Positions 8,827 through 17,487 of a stretch of DNA of 50,330 bases are shown here, one piece after another. The notes under the pieces are model-generated. The model was not told where the DNA came from. It ran no database searches and worked only from the letters and a program-made list of their open reading frames with translations. The translations under genes were made by a program, and so were the position numbers. Every line of letters starts with the position of its first letter. The first letter of the stretch is position 1. Source of the stretch: CAADGU01 sp964581605 (GTDB lineage: Bacteria > Chloroflexota > Anaerolineae > Promineifilales > Promineifilaceae); contig CAZOPF010000036.1 of the NCBI GenBank assembly GCA_964581605.1, forward strand, positions 1-50,330, read 5' to 3'.

Positions 8827-9654
8827 ATGAAGCAACAGGCGCAAGATGGGATTGTTTATTTTCAGTTTGAGTTGTTGGCGGAGCAAGACGGCCGTATCCA
8901 ACATGCTATCTTTTCCCGGCAGGGCGGCGTCAGTGCGGCCCCTTTTCACTCCTTAAATTTGAGTGTTTCGGTGAAGGATGAGCCGGTCAATGTCTTTGCT
9001 AATCGCAGGCGGGCGTATGGTTTGTTTGGGCGGGATAATGACACGGCCGTACACGCCCACCTGGTTCATGGAAATACCGTCACCCGTGTGACACAGGCCA
9101 ACAATGGCGAATACACGCCCCTTTCGGATGGGTTGATCACCAACGAGCCGGGCTGTGCCCTGACCATGAACTTTGCTGACTGTGCGCCGATTTTGCTCTA
9201 TGACCCGGTGCAACACGCCATTGGCCTGGGCCACGCCGGCTGGAAAGGGGCGGTGGTAGATTTGCCAGGGGCGCTGGTGCGAGCCATGCAGCGTGCGTTT
9301 GGCACAGAGCCAGCCAACGTGTGGGCGGGCATTGGCCCCTGCATCGGCTGGGCGCGATATGAGGTGGACGAGCCGTTAGTTGGGGAAGTGAAAGCAGTGT
9401 TTAAAAATTGGGAGCAGTTGTTAAGACGGCCGGAGGGAGATGGGAACGCCGGCACTGAGCGCAGCCGAAGCGGCCGTTACCACTTTGATCTGCCTGCTGC
9501 CAATCAACTACGGTTACAACAGGCCGGGGTGACCCACATTGAACAATCGGGGCTGTGTACGGCCGAACGCACCGACCTCTTCTTCTCCCACCGGGCCGAA
9601 AAGGGTAGAACCGGCCGTTTTGGGGCGATGATGGTGTTGGCGTTTATGTCGTAG
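8827..9654 (+). CDS. pgeF: PgeF/YfiH-family purine nucleoside phosphorylase (laccase domain)
   Basis: A 275-residue member of the DUF152/LACC1 family. The zinc-site residues are His81 (LVHGN), Cys119 (NFADCAPI) and His136 (GHAGWKG). Family members cleave adenosine and related nucleosides with phosphate, and in some bacteria correct peptidoglycan precursors. The family is usually about 240-260 residues. The extra length lies in a lineage-specific loop near residues 205-218 (EGDGNAGTERSRSG), whose DNA contains the repeat-like word ACTGAGCGCAGCCGAAGC. No signal peptide. The start at 8827 follows GGGATGAATA. Confidence 0.92.
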   Translation: MKQQAQDGIVYFQFELLAEQDGRIQHAIFSRQGGVSAAPFHSLNLSVSVKDEPVNVFANRRRAYGLFGRDNDTAVHAHLVHGNTVTRVTQANNGEYTPLSDGLITNEPGCALTMNFADCAPILLYDPVQHAIGLGHAGWKGAVVDLPGALVRAMQRAFGTEPANVWAGIGPCIGWARYEVDEPLVGEVKAVFKNWEQLLRRPEGDGNAGTERSRSGRYHFDLPAANQLRLQQAGVTHIEQSGLCTAERTDLFFSHRAEKGRTGRFGAMMVLAFMS

Positions 9655-9666
9655 GTTGGGAGCGAC

Positions 9667-10338
9667 CTAAAAATTGTAAAGGCTGCTTTTTCCATCTTTG
9701 CCGACGGCCGTCAGCACATCACATTGGCGCAGGGTATAGGTGATGCGTTGGGCCAGACGGGGCCGAATGGACAGGGTCTGGGCCAGCTGTTTGTTGGTGA
9801 AGGGGCGGGGCAGCTTATCCGGCCATAACGCCAGAAAATCGGACGGCCGTCTTATAACCACTTCCTCATTCACAGCCAGCAGGCGGCGGTCAGCCATGCT
9901 CCAATAGTTACGCCGCCAGCTTCCCCGGCCGTCATCACGCCAGAGTTCCTCTTGTTGGGTTAGCAGCACGCCAATACTCAGGTTGGGGTCGGCCAGCAGG
10001 TGCGGGATGCGTACCAGTTCGTCGAACACATCCCACACCTGGCCGCGTTTGGGAGATTGGCGGCGGCCAAGCAGATGGCCGGCGGCCGTTTCCCGCACAA
10101 TCCACTTCTGGGCCGCTACCGGGTAAAGCAGGTGAACAGGGTGGTTTTCTAGCAGGCGTGCCAGCTTTTGTTTGAGAGCGCCAAAGTTCCCGGTCTGAAT
10201 TTCAATCAACTGGTGGCCACGCACAATGTCCACCACGTAGCCATCTACAGGCTGCTCGAATTGGTCATGGGTACGGCCGTACCACACTTTTAGCCCGGCA
10301 TGGAGCGAACCTTCAGCCAATGTGCCAATGTTACTCAT
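9667..10338 (-). CDS. Conserved hypothetical protein, restriction-endonuclease-like fold suspected
   Basis: I place the start at ATG 10338, which overlaps the TAA of the preceding gene (10333-10331). The longer open frame upstream only shadows that gene. The result is 223 residues beginning MSNIGTLAEGSLHAGLK. The segment GYVVDIVRGHQLIEIQTGNF has the Asp ... Glu-x-Gln pattern of PD-(D/E)xK nuclease folds. The C-terminal third (NKQLAQTLSIRPRLAQRITYTLRQCDVL) reads as a winged helix. I recognise it as a family common in Chloroflexota without known function. Translational coupling to an exported protein may be accidental. Confidence 0.7.
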   Translation of the reverse strand: MSNIGTLAEGSLHAGLKVWYGRTHDQFEQPVDGYVVDIVRGHQLIEIQTGNFGALKQKLARLLENHPVHLLYPVAAQKWIVRETAAGHLLGRRQSPKRGQVWDVFDELVRIPHLLADPNLSIGVLLTQQEELWRDDGRGSWRRNYWSMADRRLLAVNEEVVIRRPSDFLALWPDKLPRPFTNKQLAQTLSIRPRLAQRITYTLRQCDVLTAVGKDGKSSLYNF

Positions 10339-11209
10339 CGGTATCGTGGGCCGGGTTGCCCACTGGAAAAAACGGTGGCTCAAGCGGGGGAATGTAGTCG
10401 GCCGCCAAAAAGGCAGGTTGCCCGTTGGTGGTGTAAACGCCCGGTGGCAACGCCAGGTCATTTTGCTGCCATAACCACCAATCATCCATAAACCAGCCGT
10501 TGTTGCGAATGGCATAACGGCCGCGCATCGCCACCTGGATGGGTACATTCTGGGCCTGGGAAACGATAAAAACGTAGTAGTAGCTGTTCTTTTGCCCAAA
10601 CGTAGGTAATATCCAATCGGTCAGATTATTGTTACTACCCAGTTTCACCTCGCCTGACAACGGGTCCGGCGCCCAAATCTTATTACCCTCATCATCATAA
10701 TCCACCACCAGGTCAGGAAATACGCTCATTTCCAGCACATATTTGCCCGGCTCCAGCCAGACGGTTGTACGCATTTGAAAGCTAATACAACCATATCCCT
10801 TAAAGATTTTCACTGTCTGGTCGCCATCCCAAATAAAGAGGGGATGCTCATGGGGTGGTAGTTGTATCGAAGGCAGAACCCGTACTTCTGGCCGCACCCA
10901 CACATCCCAGGGTTCATTGCCAAAGCCAGTCGGGCCTGTTTCCCAGGTGAATGTCCACTCATCCGGTATCTGCAATTCTGGAATGTTACCAGGATGATAC
11001 CAACCGCCCTCAAAGGAAGGATTGGGCAGGCGGTTGATGCTGTGGATGAAGGGCGTGGGTGAGGTGGCGATCAGGGGTAGGAAGATGCGTTGATTGCTTT
11101 GGGCAGCGATGGGGAAGGCCGTGAAGCTGGCAATGAGGTTGAAAAACAGGGCGGTGCTTACCAAAAATATGATACGCCGAAAAGTGGCGATTGTGCGTTG
11201 AGGGGACAT
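10331..11209 (-). CDS. Exported protein of unknown function with FLPLI motif
   Basis: A 292-residue protein from ATG 11209, chosen because AGGAG precedes it. A signal peptide covers about residues 1-36 (hydrophobic core RIIFLVSTALFFNLIASF, cleavage after AAQS is likely). Just after the cleavage site stands RIFLPLIATSPTP (41-53), a motif shared with four other exported proteins here. The rest is rich in aromatic residues and beta-strand-like, with NPSFEGGW resembling the first strand of carbohydrate-binding modules. No catalytic motif is seen. The next gene overlaps its stop codon. Confidence 0.75.
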   Translation of the reverse strand: MSPQRTIATFRRIIFLVSTALFFNLIASFTAFPIAAQSNQRIFLPLIATSPTPFIHSINRLPNPSFEGGWYHPGNIPELQIPDEWTFTWETGPTGFGNEPWDVWVRPEVRVLPSIQLPPHEHPLFIWDGDQTVKIFKGYGCISFQMRTTVWLEPGKYVLEMSVFPDLVVDYDDEGNKIWAPDPLSGEVKLGSNNNLTDWILPTFGQKNSYYYVFIVSQAQNVPIQVAMRGRYAIRNNGWFMDDWWLWQQNDLALPPGVYTTNGQPAFLAADYIPPLEPPFFPVGNPAHDTDE

Positions 11210-11346
11210 TTCCTTTTCTCCTATGAGACCGGGCATTATCTGAAACGCCCGTTATGCTCCCAATAAAACCAGCTGGATTGTAGCAGAGTTTGGGAGTGGG
11301 ATACGGCCGTGCATCTTCAATACATGGTCCTTTTGCCTGTGAGGGT

Positions 11347-12543
11347 TCAATCCGGCGTAAACAGGCCAGGATCAATGGTTCCAATGCCGGGGGTGTAGGC
11401 AAAATAATGGCTGCGGCTGTAGTCACGCAGCGGGGGAATGAGCAAGGCGGTCTCATGGGCAATGCCGCCAAAACCGTTGCCCAAATACCAGACGGCCGCT
11501 CCCCGCACCTGTGGATAAGCAGCATAGAGCCAGGCTGCCCATTGTATATGCTGCAGGGCAATCTCCGGCGGCGGCACATGGTTATACTCCCAGCCCCATT
11601 CAGTAATCAGCACCGTTGGCCGGGCAAGCCCATATACATCACACACCTGGAACAAGGCCTGGAAACGGCCGATCAGATAGGGATACCAGCGGCCAATATC
11701 ATCCGCCTCATAACTATACTCATGCAAAGCAATGGCTAAACGGTCAGGATGCTCCCCAACCAACCTCAAGAATTGGCGCATGGTGGGGTCTTCCCAGTGA
11801 TACGGCTCTGGCTCGCCGCTGGCCCAACCAAAGGCGGCCCATTGGTAGCCATCGGCCAATGCCAATCGCGCCGTTTCCAGAGCAAACGCCGCCAGCCAGG
11901 GGGTACGGTTTTTATCCACCTCGTTTACCGTCTCAATCCATACCAGACTGGGGTCTAGCTCATCAGGCCACACGGCCGTATGCCGTGCCCAATGCTCCTG
12001 TGCGGCCACTTGCGGCGGCAGATTGTAATTGGGCACATCATAGGCTGCACCTGTGCGCCGGTAAACAAGGATGTGGGGGACGCCGCTTTGTTGCATGAGC
12101 TGTTGGGCAAAAAGCAATGGTTCAGCGTTGTCCACACTTTTCAGGAAAAAGGGCACACCGGCCGCATCCAGCGCTGTCATCCATTGCTCAAGCTCAATTT
12201 CGTATTCCGTCAAGCCAGTGTGGAAACCAATTTTGTTGAAGGCCAGTTCTAACCCTTGCTCCTGTAAGTCAGTGCGCACGGCCGTGAAATCAATGGGCGG
12301 TGTAGCAGAGTGGGGCACAGGGGGCGGCAGCGGCGGCGGTAAGGGCGATGGCGGCGTATAAACCAGCGGCAGGTAGAGGGTGTAGGGAACGGTTAATGGG
12401 AAATGGGCAATCTCTGTGGTGCCGATGACTGATGGCCGATGAGGGAGGGCCGAAACAGGCGCAGCCAACAACGCTTCTTGAAACGATAAAGCCAGCCAAC
12501 CCAACAACCCGAAACTGCTCAACAGTACCAACATTCGTCGCAT
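11347..12543 (-). CDS. Exported TIM-barrel glycoside hydrolase (clan GH-A type)
   Basis: 398 residues from ATG 12543; the frame stays open further upstream but the signal peptide MRRMLVLLSSFGLLGWLALS fixes this start. After cleavage comes LYLPLV (56-61) and a proline-rich linker (PPSPLPPPLPPPVP). The barrel domain follows. VWIETVNEVDKN carries the Asn-Glu of the acid/base strand and VLITEWGWE the Glu of the nucleophile strand, the two signatures of clan GH-A enzymes. It probably cleaves an extracellular polysaccharide. The family number cannot be fixed by eye. The upstream neighbour on the same strand is a pseudogene. Confidence 0.75.
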   Translation of the reverse strand: MRRMLVLLSSFGLLGWLALSFQEALLAAPVSALPHRPSVIGTTEIAHFPLTVPYTLYLPLVYTPPSPLPPPLPPPVPHSATPPIDFTAVRTDLQEQGLELAFNKIGFHTGLTEYEIELEQWMTALDAAGVPFFLKSVDNAEPLLFAQQLMQQSGVPHILVYRRTGAAYDVPNYNLPPQVAAQEHWARHTAVWPDELDPSLVWIETVNEVDKNRTPWLAAFALETARLALADGYQWAAFGWASGEPEPYHWEDPTMRQFLRLVGEHPDRLAIALHEYSYEADDIGRWYPYLIGRFQALFQVCDVYGLARPTVLITEWGWEYNHVPPPEIALQHIQWAAWLYAAYPQVRGAAVWYLGNGFGGIAHETALLIPPLRDYSRSHYFAYTPGIGTIDPGLFTPD

Positions 12544-12628
12544 GGGGAATATGGTAACGGAAACGGCCGTAAACAACCAGCTAAAGCACAGTATACGGTC
12601 AAAGGCCATAAACTGGCATTTTGCCCTT

Positions 12629-12700
12629 TGGTTGCAGGTTGCAGGTAACTTTTGCCAGAGTAACTTGCCACTTGCCACATGCCACTTGCCACCCAATAAA
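12629..12700. repeat. Hairpin of GGTTGCA / TTGCCAC heptamers
   Basis: TGGTTGCAGGTTGCAGGTAAC is answered by several copies of ACTTGCC, ending in CATGCCACTTGCCACC. It is one of the window's locus-specific tandem-word hairpins. Confidence 0.6.
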
Positions 12701-12739
12701 ATGTAACTTGACGACAGTATAACTGCTGTGGCGCAGCCG

Positions 12740-13106
12740 TTACAGCCGCGATTCCAGAGCCGCGTTGGCGCGTAGGGCGAAGGTATCGGCCATTTGCACC
12801 CGCTCATGTCCATCATCAACGGTGGCATCAATCTGGCCGAGGAGGTGGCTAAAGAAGAGGCCGGGATGCTGCCGGTACAGATAGGCTTCAAAGCGGTGCA
12901 GGGTGGTTGAGTAGGGTATAATGGCCTCTGTTTGATGATTTTTGCCATACGCTCTAGGAGGGGTGGAACTTCTACTGGTGAAAAGATGATCAAAGCCGCA
13001 GCCCCACCGACCAACTATCCAGACGCTGCTGACCGCGCTGCAAACGACCTGAAATAATATGGTTCAGCGGGATCATCCCCATTCAAAACCAGTGGCGCCA
13101 TCGCAT
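12740..13106 (-). pseudogene. Unidentified protein remnant with stop and frameshifts
   Basis: Behind an AAGGAG site at 13113-13118 two overlapping frames start with MRWRHW (13106) or MAPLVLNGDDPAEPYYFRSF (13101). The latter meets a stop near 13018. A shifted frame continues to a TAA at 12740-12742, ending AYLYRQHPGLFFSHLLGQID and ALRANAALESRL. The codon pattern and the conserved look of the fragments suggest a former gene of about 120 residues. I do not recognise the family. Confidence 0.4.
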
Positions 13107-13215
13107 GGATTACTCCTTTTTCGTGTCATCCCCTTGCAAAAACCACTCCTTTTTCACTCTTTGTGCCTGATATGACGGATGGTGAAGCCAGACCATTCTC
13201 GCTACCCTTCCCGAC

Positions 13216-13563
13216 ATGGAAAAGGCATATCGGGTATTTTTGATGGGAGATGCGCTGTTCACCGAATCGCTGGCACAAATGCTGGCCGAGGCAGAAAACA
13301 TACAGGTCGTGGGTACGGCCGTATTCCCTTTCGATACCGCCACAGAAACGGCCGTCGCCCAATCCCACCCCCAGGTCATCATCCTGGCCGCCGCCGGCCA
13401 GCACCAAAATACAGCCACAATTCTGCTTGGCCAATTCCCTGACATACCCATTATCCAGGCCGACCTGAACCGGGATTACGTTCAGGTTATTACCAGCCGC
13501 CGGGTGAATGCCCGGCGCACTGATTTGTTGGCAGCTATTGACGAATTGGTAACGGCCGTTTAG
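13216..13563 (+). CDS. Degenerate response-regulator receiver-like protein
   Basis: A 115-residue protein with the alternating strand/helix pattern of a CheY-like receiver: YRVFLMGDALFTESLAQMLAE, then HPQVIILAAAG, then DIPIIQADLNRDYVQ. The phospho-acceptor Asp that should end the third strand is absent (IILAAAG) and no conserved Lys follows, so phosphorylation is unlikely. There is no output domain. It lies 83 bases upstream of the molybdenum-enzyme operon on the same strand. A regulatory or scaffolding role there is an inference. Confidence 0.6.
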   Translation: MEKAYRVFLMGDALFTESLAQMLAEAENIQVVGTAVFPFDTATETAVAQSHPQVIILAAAGQHQNTATILLGQFPDIPIIQADLNRDYVQVITSRRVNARRTDLLAAIDELVTAV

Positions 13564-13600
13564 CGCACCTGCCGTCTGGCAGCCCTGCACAAAGAATGAT

Positions 13601-13634
13601 CTTCATAATTCATCCTTCATAATTCTTAATTTTA
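13601..13634. repeat. CTTCATAATTC tandem words before the molybdoenzyme operon
   Basis: Copies of TTCATAATTC are spaced closely, just before the AAGGAG of the catalytic subunit. The same words form the hairpin at 2230-2318. Confidence 0.55.
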
Positions 13635-13646
13635 AGGAGTACACCT

Positions 13647-16600
13647 ATGAACCTGTCCCGTCGAGACTTCCTGAAACTAAGTGGCGCGACCGTGGGTGGA
13701 GCGGCGCTGGCTCGCTATCTGCATCTGCAAATGTTAGAACCGGTGAACGTAGCCAACCCGCTGGCCGCCTATCCAGACCGGGCTTGGGAACAAATTTACC
13801 GCAACCAGTACGCCTACGACTCCTCCTTCACCTACGTCTGCTCCCCCAACGACACCCACGCCTGCCGCCTGCGCGCCTTCGTGCGTAACGGCGTCATCTT
13901 GCGCTCAGAGACAAACTATGATGTCGGCAGTTACAGCGACCTGGACGGCAATACCGCCACCGCTCATTGGCACCCCCGCGGCTGCAAAAAAGGGCAAACC
14001 TTCCATCGCCGTGTTTATGGCCCCCACCGGCTCAAAGGCCCCATCGTGCGCCAGGGCTGGAAAAATTGGGCCGACGACGGCTACCCTTACCTGGATGCCG
14101 CCAACCGGGACAAATATCAATTCACCTCACGCGGCACGGATGTGATGATCCCCGTCTCTTGGGAGGAAGCCTATCGCTACATCGCCCGGGGCATGATTGC
14201 CATTGCCACCCACTACTCTGGGGAGGAAGGAGCCGCTCGCCTGCAAGCCGATGGTTATCCCGAAGAGATGATCGCGGCTATGCAGGGGGCTGGCACGCGC
14301 ACGTTTAAGTGTCGGGGCGGCATGGGGCTGCTGGGGGTGATCGGCAAATATGGTATGTATCGCTTTGCGAATACGCTGGCGCTGCTGGATACGCATGTGC
14401 GCGGCACAGACGAGGAGACGGCGCTGGGCGGCCGTCGCTGGTCAAACTATACCTGGCATGGCGACCAGGCCCCCGGCCACCCCTTCACCACCGGCCTGCA
14501 AACGTCTGACTGCGACTTTAACGACCTGCGTAACACCCGGCTGCACATTCAATGTGGCAAAAATCTGGTAGAAAACAAGATGGCCGAATCACACTTTTTC
14601 ATCGAGACGATGGAACGGGGCGCTAAAATTTACACCATTACGCCAGAGTATTCACCGCCAGCTACCAAAGCAGATACCTGGATTCCGATACGGCCGTCTA
14701 CCGACACCGCGCTCTTCCTGGGCGTGACCAAATACATCATGGACAGCGGCCGTTATGACGAACCCTTCGTCAAACAATTCACCGACTTCCCCCTGGTGGT
14801 GCGGCTGGACACCCTGAAACGGCTGCATCCCCACGAAATCTTCCCCAATTACCAGCCCGGCCTGAGCGAAGACGGCGCCAGCTTTAAGCTGCACGGCCTC
14901 AGCCAGGAGCAGTACGATACCCTCGGCGATTACGTCGTCTTTGATGAAAATGCCGGTGAACTTATCCCCCTCACCCGCGATGACGTGGGCCAACGTATGG
15001 CCGACAAAGGCATTAACCCCCGCCTCTCCTGGTCAGGCAAAGTCACCCTGCTGCCCACCGAAGAAGGCGGCGAAGGGGAAGAGATCGAGGTGATGACCCT
15101 GTGGGCCATGTACGAAGAGCATTTGCAGGAGTATGACCTGGATACGGTGGCCGAGATCACCCACGCCCCTAAACAACTCATTCAGGAAATGGCCGAAGAT
15201 ATTACCACCAGGGGGCCGGTGGCTATCCACATTGGCGAAGGCATCAACCACTGGTTCCACGCCACCCTGGCCAACCGCGCCCAATTCCTGCCGCTGATGC
15301 TCACGGGCAACATTGGCAAACCGGGGGCAGGCTGTTATACCTGGGCGGGCAACTACAAAGCTGCGCTGTTTCAGGGTTCGCCCTGGACGGGGCCTGGTTT
15401 TAAGGGGTGGATTGCTGAGGATCCGTTCCACATTGACCTGGACGAGAACCTGGATGGCAAAGATGTACACGCTCATAGCTATGCTATGGATGAAGAGCCA
15501 GCTTATTGGAATCATGGCGACCGGCCGTTGATTGTGGATACGCCGAAGTACGGCCGTAGAAACTTCACCGGCGCCACCCACATGCCCACCCCCAGCAAGG
15601 TGCTGTTCCACTCCAACGTTAACCTGCTTAACAACGCCAAACACCATTACGACATGATCAAAAACGTCAACCCGCTCATTGACCTGATCATCGCCGTAGA
15701 CATTGAAATGACCGCCAGCGTGGAATACGCCGACTTTGGCCTGGCGGCCAACTCCTGGGCCGAATTTACTGTGCCCGAAATTACCGGCTCCTGCTCCAAC
15801 CCCTTCCTGCAAATCTGGAAAGGGGGCATCCCACCTCTCTACGACACCAAAGATGATGTGATGATTTTGGGTGAACTGGCGGCCGCTATTGGCGATGAAT
15901 TAGACGATCAACGATTTAGAGATTACTGGAAATTTGTCCTGGAAGGACGGCCGGAAGTGTACATCCAACGGCTGCTGGACATGTCTGTGCCTACACGGGG
16001 CTACAAATACGAAGACATCATGTCCGGCAAATATGGCGAACCCGGCGCGGCGCTCATGCTCTTCCGCACGTACCCGCGCATCCCCTTCTGGGAACAGGTC
16101 AACGACTCCGAGCCGTTTTTCACCGACTGCGGCCGACTGGCGGCTTATTGTGACATCCCGGAGGCCATCGAATACGGCGAGAACATCATCAGCCACCGTG
16201 AAGGACCAGAAGCCACCCCTTACCTGCCCAACGTCATCGTCACCAGCAGCCGCTTTGTGCGCCCCGACGATTACGGTATCCCTGAAGATGAAATGGGTTG
16301 GGATGAACGCACGGTGCGCAACATTGCCAAACCGTGGGCGCAGGTGAAAGAGACGACCAACCCCCTCTGGCAACAAGGTTTCCAGTTCTACTGCCTCACG
16401 CCTAAAACACGCCATCGCGTCCACTCCTCCTGGAGTACGGTGGATTGGACCATCATCCTGGACAGCAATTTTGGCGACCCGTATCGGCAAGACAAACGGC
16501 TGCCCGGCCCTGGCGACCACCAACTACATATGAACCCGCAGGCGGCCAAAGATCAGGGCATTGAGGATGGGGATTATGTGTATGTGGATGCGAACCCGGC

Positions 16601-17117
16601 CGATCGGCCGTATCGCGGCTGGCAGGCCGATGACCCCTTCTACAAAGTCTCCCGCCTCATGCTGCGCGTCAAATACAACCCGGCCTACCCCTACAACATC
16701 ATCATGCTCAAACACGGCCCGTTTATGGCCACGGAAAAGTCCGTACTGGCGCATGAAACACGGCCCGACGGGCTGGCTAAATCAGAAGGCACCGGCTACC
16801 AGGCCAACCTGCGTTATGGTTCGCAACAATCACTCACCCGCGACTGGTCTATGCCCATGCACCAGACCGATACCCTCTTCCACAAACAGAAGGTGTTTAC
16901 GGCCTTCATGTTTGGCGGCGAGGCAGACAATCACGCCCTGAACACCGTACCTAAAGAGACGTTGGTGAAGGTGGAAAAAGCCGAAAACGGTGGCCTAAAC
17001 GGCGAAGGCGTCTGGGAACCGGTCAACTCTGGCTTCACGCCCGGTCATGAGAATGAATTTATGGAAAAGTACATGGCCGGGAACGTTGTCACCGTTTCGG
17101 GAATAGAGGAAGGGTAA
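13647..17117 (+). CDS. nxrA: Molybdopterin catalytic subunit, periplasmic nitrite oxidoreductase/nitrate reductase type
   Basis: 1156 residues of the type II DMSO-reductase family. The N-terminus SRRDFLKLSG is a twin-arginine signal, so the enzyme is exported folded and faces outward. TYVCSPNDTHACRLRAFVRNG (Cys65, Cys73) and RGCKKG (Cys113) supply ligands of the N-terminal FeS cluster. The stretch YTWHGDQAPGHP ... SDCDFNDLR ... GKNLVENKM around 268-310 is the signature I associate with NxrA of Nitrospira and anammox bacteria and with archaeal-type periplasmic NarG, not with cytoplasmic E. coli NarG. The length also fits that group. The enzyme would interconvert nitrite and nitrate; direction cannot be read from sequence. 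AAGGAG precedes the ATG, and the next gene begins on the base after the stop. Confidence 0.88.
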   Translation: MNLSRRDFLKLSGATVGGAALARYLHLQMLEPVNVANPLAAYPDRAWEQIYRNQYAYDSSFTYVCSPNDTHACRLRAFVRNGVILRSETNYDVGSYSDLDGNTATAHWHPRGCKKGQTFHRRVYGPHRLKGPIVRQGWKNWADDGYPYLDAANRDKYQFTSRGTDVMIPVSWEEAYRYIARGMIAIATHYSGEEGAARLQADGYPEEMIAAMQGAGTRTFKCRGGMGLLGVIGKYGMYRFANTLALLDTHVRGTDEETALGGRRWSNYTWHGDQAPGHPFTTGLQTSDCDFNDLRNTRLHIQCGKNLVENKMAESHFFIETMERGAKIYTITPEYSPPATKADTWIPIRPSTDTALFLGVTKYIMDSGRYDEPFVKQFTDFPLVVRLDTLKRLHPHEIFPNYQPGLSEDGASFKLHGLSQEQYDTLGDYVVFDENAGELIPLTRDDVGQRMADKGINPRLSWSGKVTLLPTEEGGEGEEIEVMTLWAMYEEHLQEYDLDTVAEITHAPKQLIQEMAEDITTRGPVAIHIGEGINHWFHATLANRAQFLPLMLTGNIGKPGAGCYTWAGNYKAALFQGSPWTGPGFKGWIAEDPFHIDLDENLDGKDVHAHSYAMDEEPAYWNHGDRPLIVDTPKYGRRNFTGATHMPTPSKVLFHSNVNLLNNAKHHYDMIKNVNPLIDLIIAVDIEMTASVEYADFGLAANSWAEFTVPEITGSCSNPFLQIWKGGIPPLYDTKDDVMILGELAAAIGDELDDQRFRDYWKFVLEGRPEVYIQRLLDMSVPTRGYKYEDIMSGKYGEPGAALMLFRTYPRIPFWEQVNDSEPFFTDCGRLAAYCDIPEAIEYGENIISHREGPEATPYLPNVIVTSSRFVRPDDYGIPEDEMGWDERTVRNIAKPWAQVKETTNPLWQQGFQFYCLTPKTRHRVHSSWSTVDWTIILDSNFGDPYRQDKRLPGPGDHQLHMNPQAAKDQGIEDGDYVYVDANPADRPYRGWQADDPFYKVSRLMLRVKYNPAYPYNIIMLKHGPFMATEKSVLAHETRPDGLAKSEGTGYQANLRYGSQQSLTRDWSMPMHQTDTLFHKQKVFTAFMFGGEADNHALNTVPKETLVKVEKAENGGLNGEGVWEPVNSGFTPGHENEFMEKYMAGNVVTVSGIEEG

Positions 17118-17426
17118 ATGATGAATAGCATACCCCTGCCAATGCTCGATCAACCGGTAGACCTGGGCGTGCCCTTGCCCGCCCATAAGGAAGACCCCTA
17201 CGAACTGGTGGGCATGGTCATCCCTGGCGAAGAAGGGCAGACAGAAGCGATGGCGCAGGCCCTGATCGAAGAGTTCATCCTGCTCGGCTGGAACGAGAAA
17301 CAGCTGATGACCCTGTTTACCAGCCCGCTCTACCTGGGCACCCACCGCATCTACCAGGAAAAAGGCGCCGCCTGGGTGCAGGCGTTGATTAAGGATGTTT
17401 ACGGCCAGTGGTACATTGAGCGGTAA
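17118..17426 (+). CDS. Small conserved-looking protein between catalytic and FeS subunits
   Basis: 102 residues, starting immediately after the catalytic-subunit TAA, which implies translational coupling. It lacks signal peptide, membrane segment and cysteines. The first 35 residues look extended (LDQPVDLGVPLPAHKEDPYELVG). The remainder is helical (TEAMAQALIEEFILLGWNEKQLMTLF ... AAWVQALIKDVYGQWYIER). I do not recognise it in the classical A-B-D-C operons. A chaperone or assembly factor for the exported subunits is a reasonable guess from position alone. Confidence 0.75.
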   Translation: MMNSIPLPMLDQPVDLGVPLPAHKEDPYELVGMVIPGEEGQTEAMAQALIEEFILLGWNEKQLMTLFTSPLYLGTHRIYQEKGAAWVQALIKDVYGQWYIER

Positions 17427-17470
17427 TCGGTAAACGGTGAAGGCAACCGATTACCGTTTACCGTTTACCG
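17421..17470. repeat. Hairpin of CGGTAAACGGT words overlapping a stop codon
   Basis: CGGTAATCGGT (17421-17431) pairs perfectly with ACCGATTACCG (17446-17456); further CGTTTACC units follow. The stem includes the TAA of the 102-residue gene. Confidence 0.7.
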
Positions 17471-17487
17471 GATGAAGGAGTAATAAC

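Noticed and set aside
12918..12923. TATAAT on the plus strand as a promoter
   Set aside because: No plus-strand gene follows at a suitable distance; it lies within the unidentified minus-strand pseudogene.
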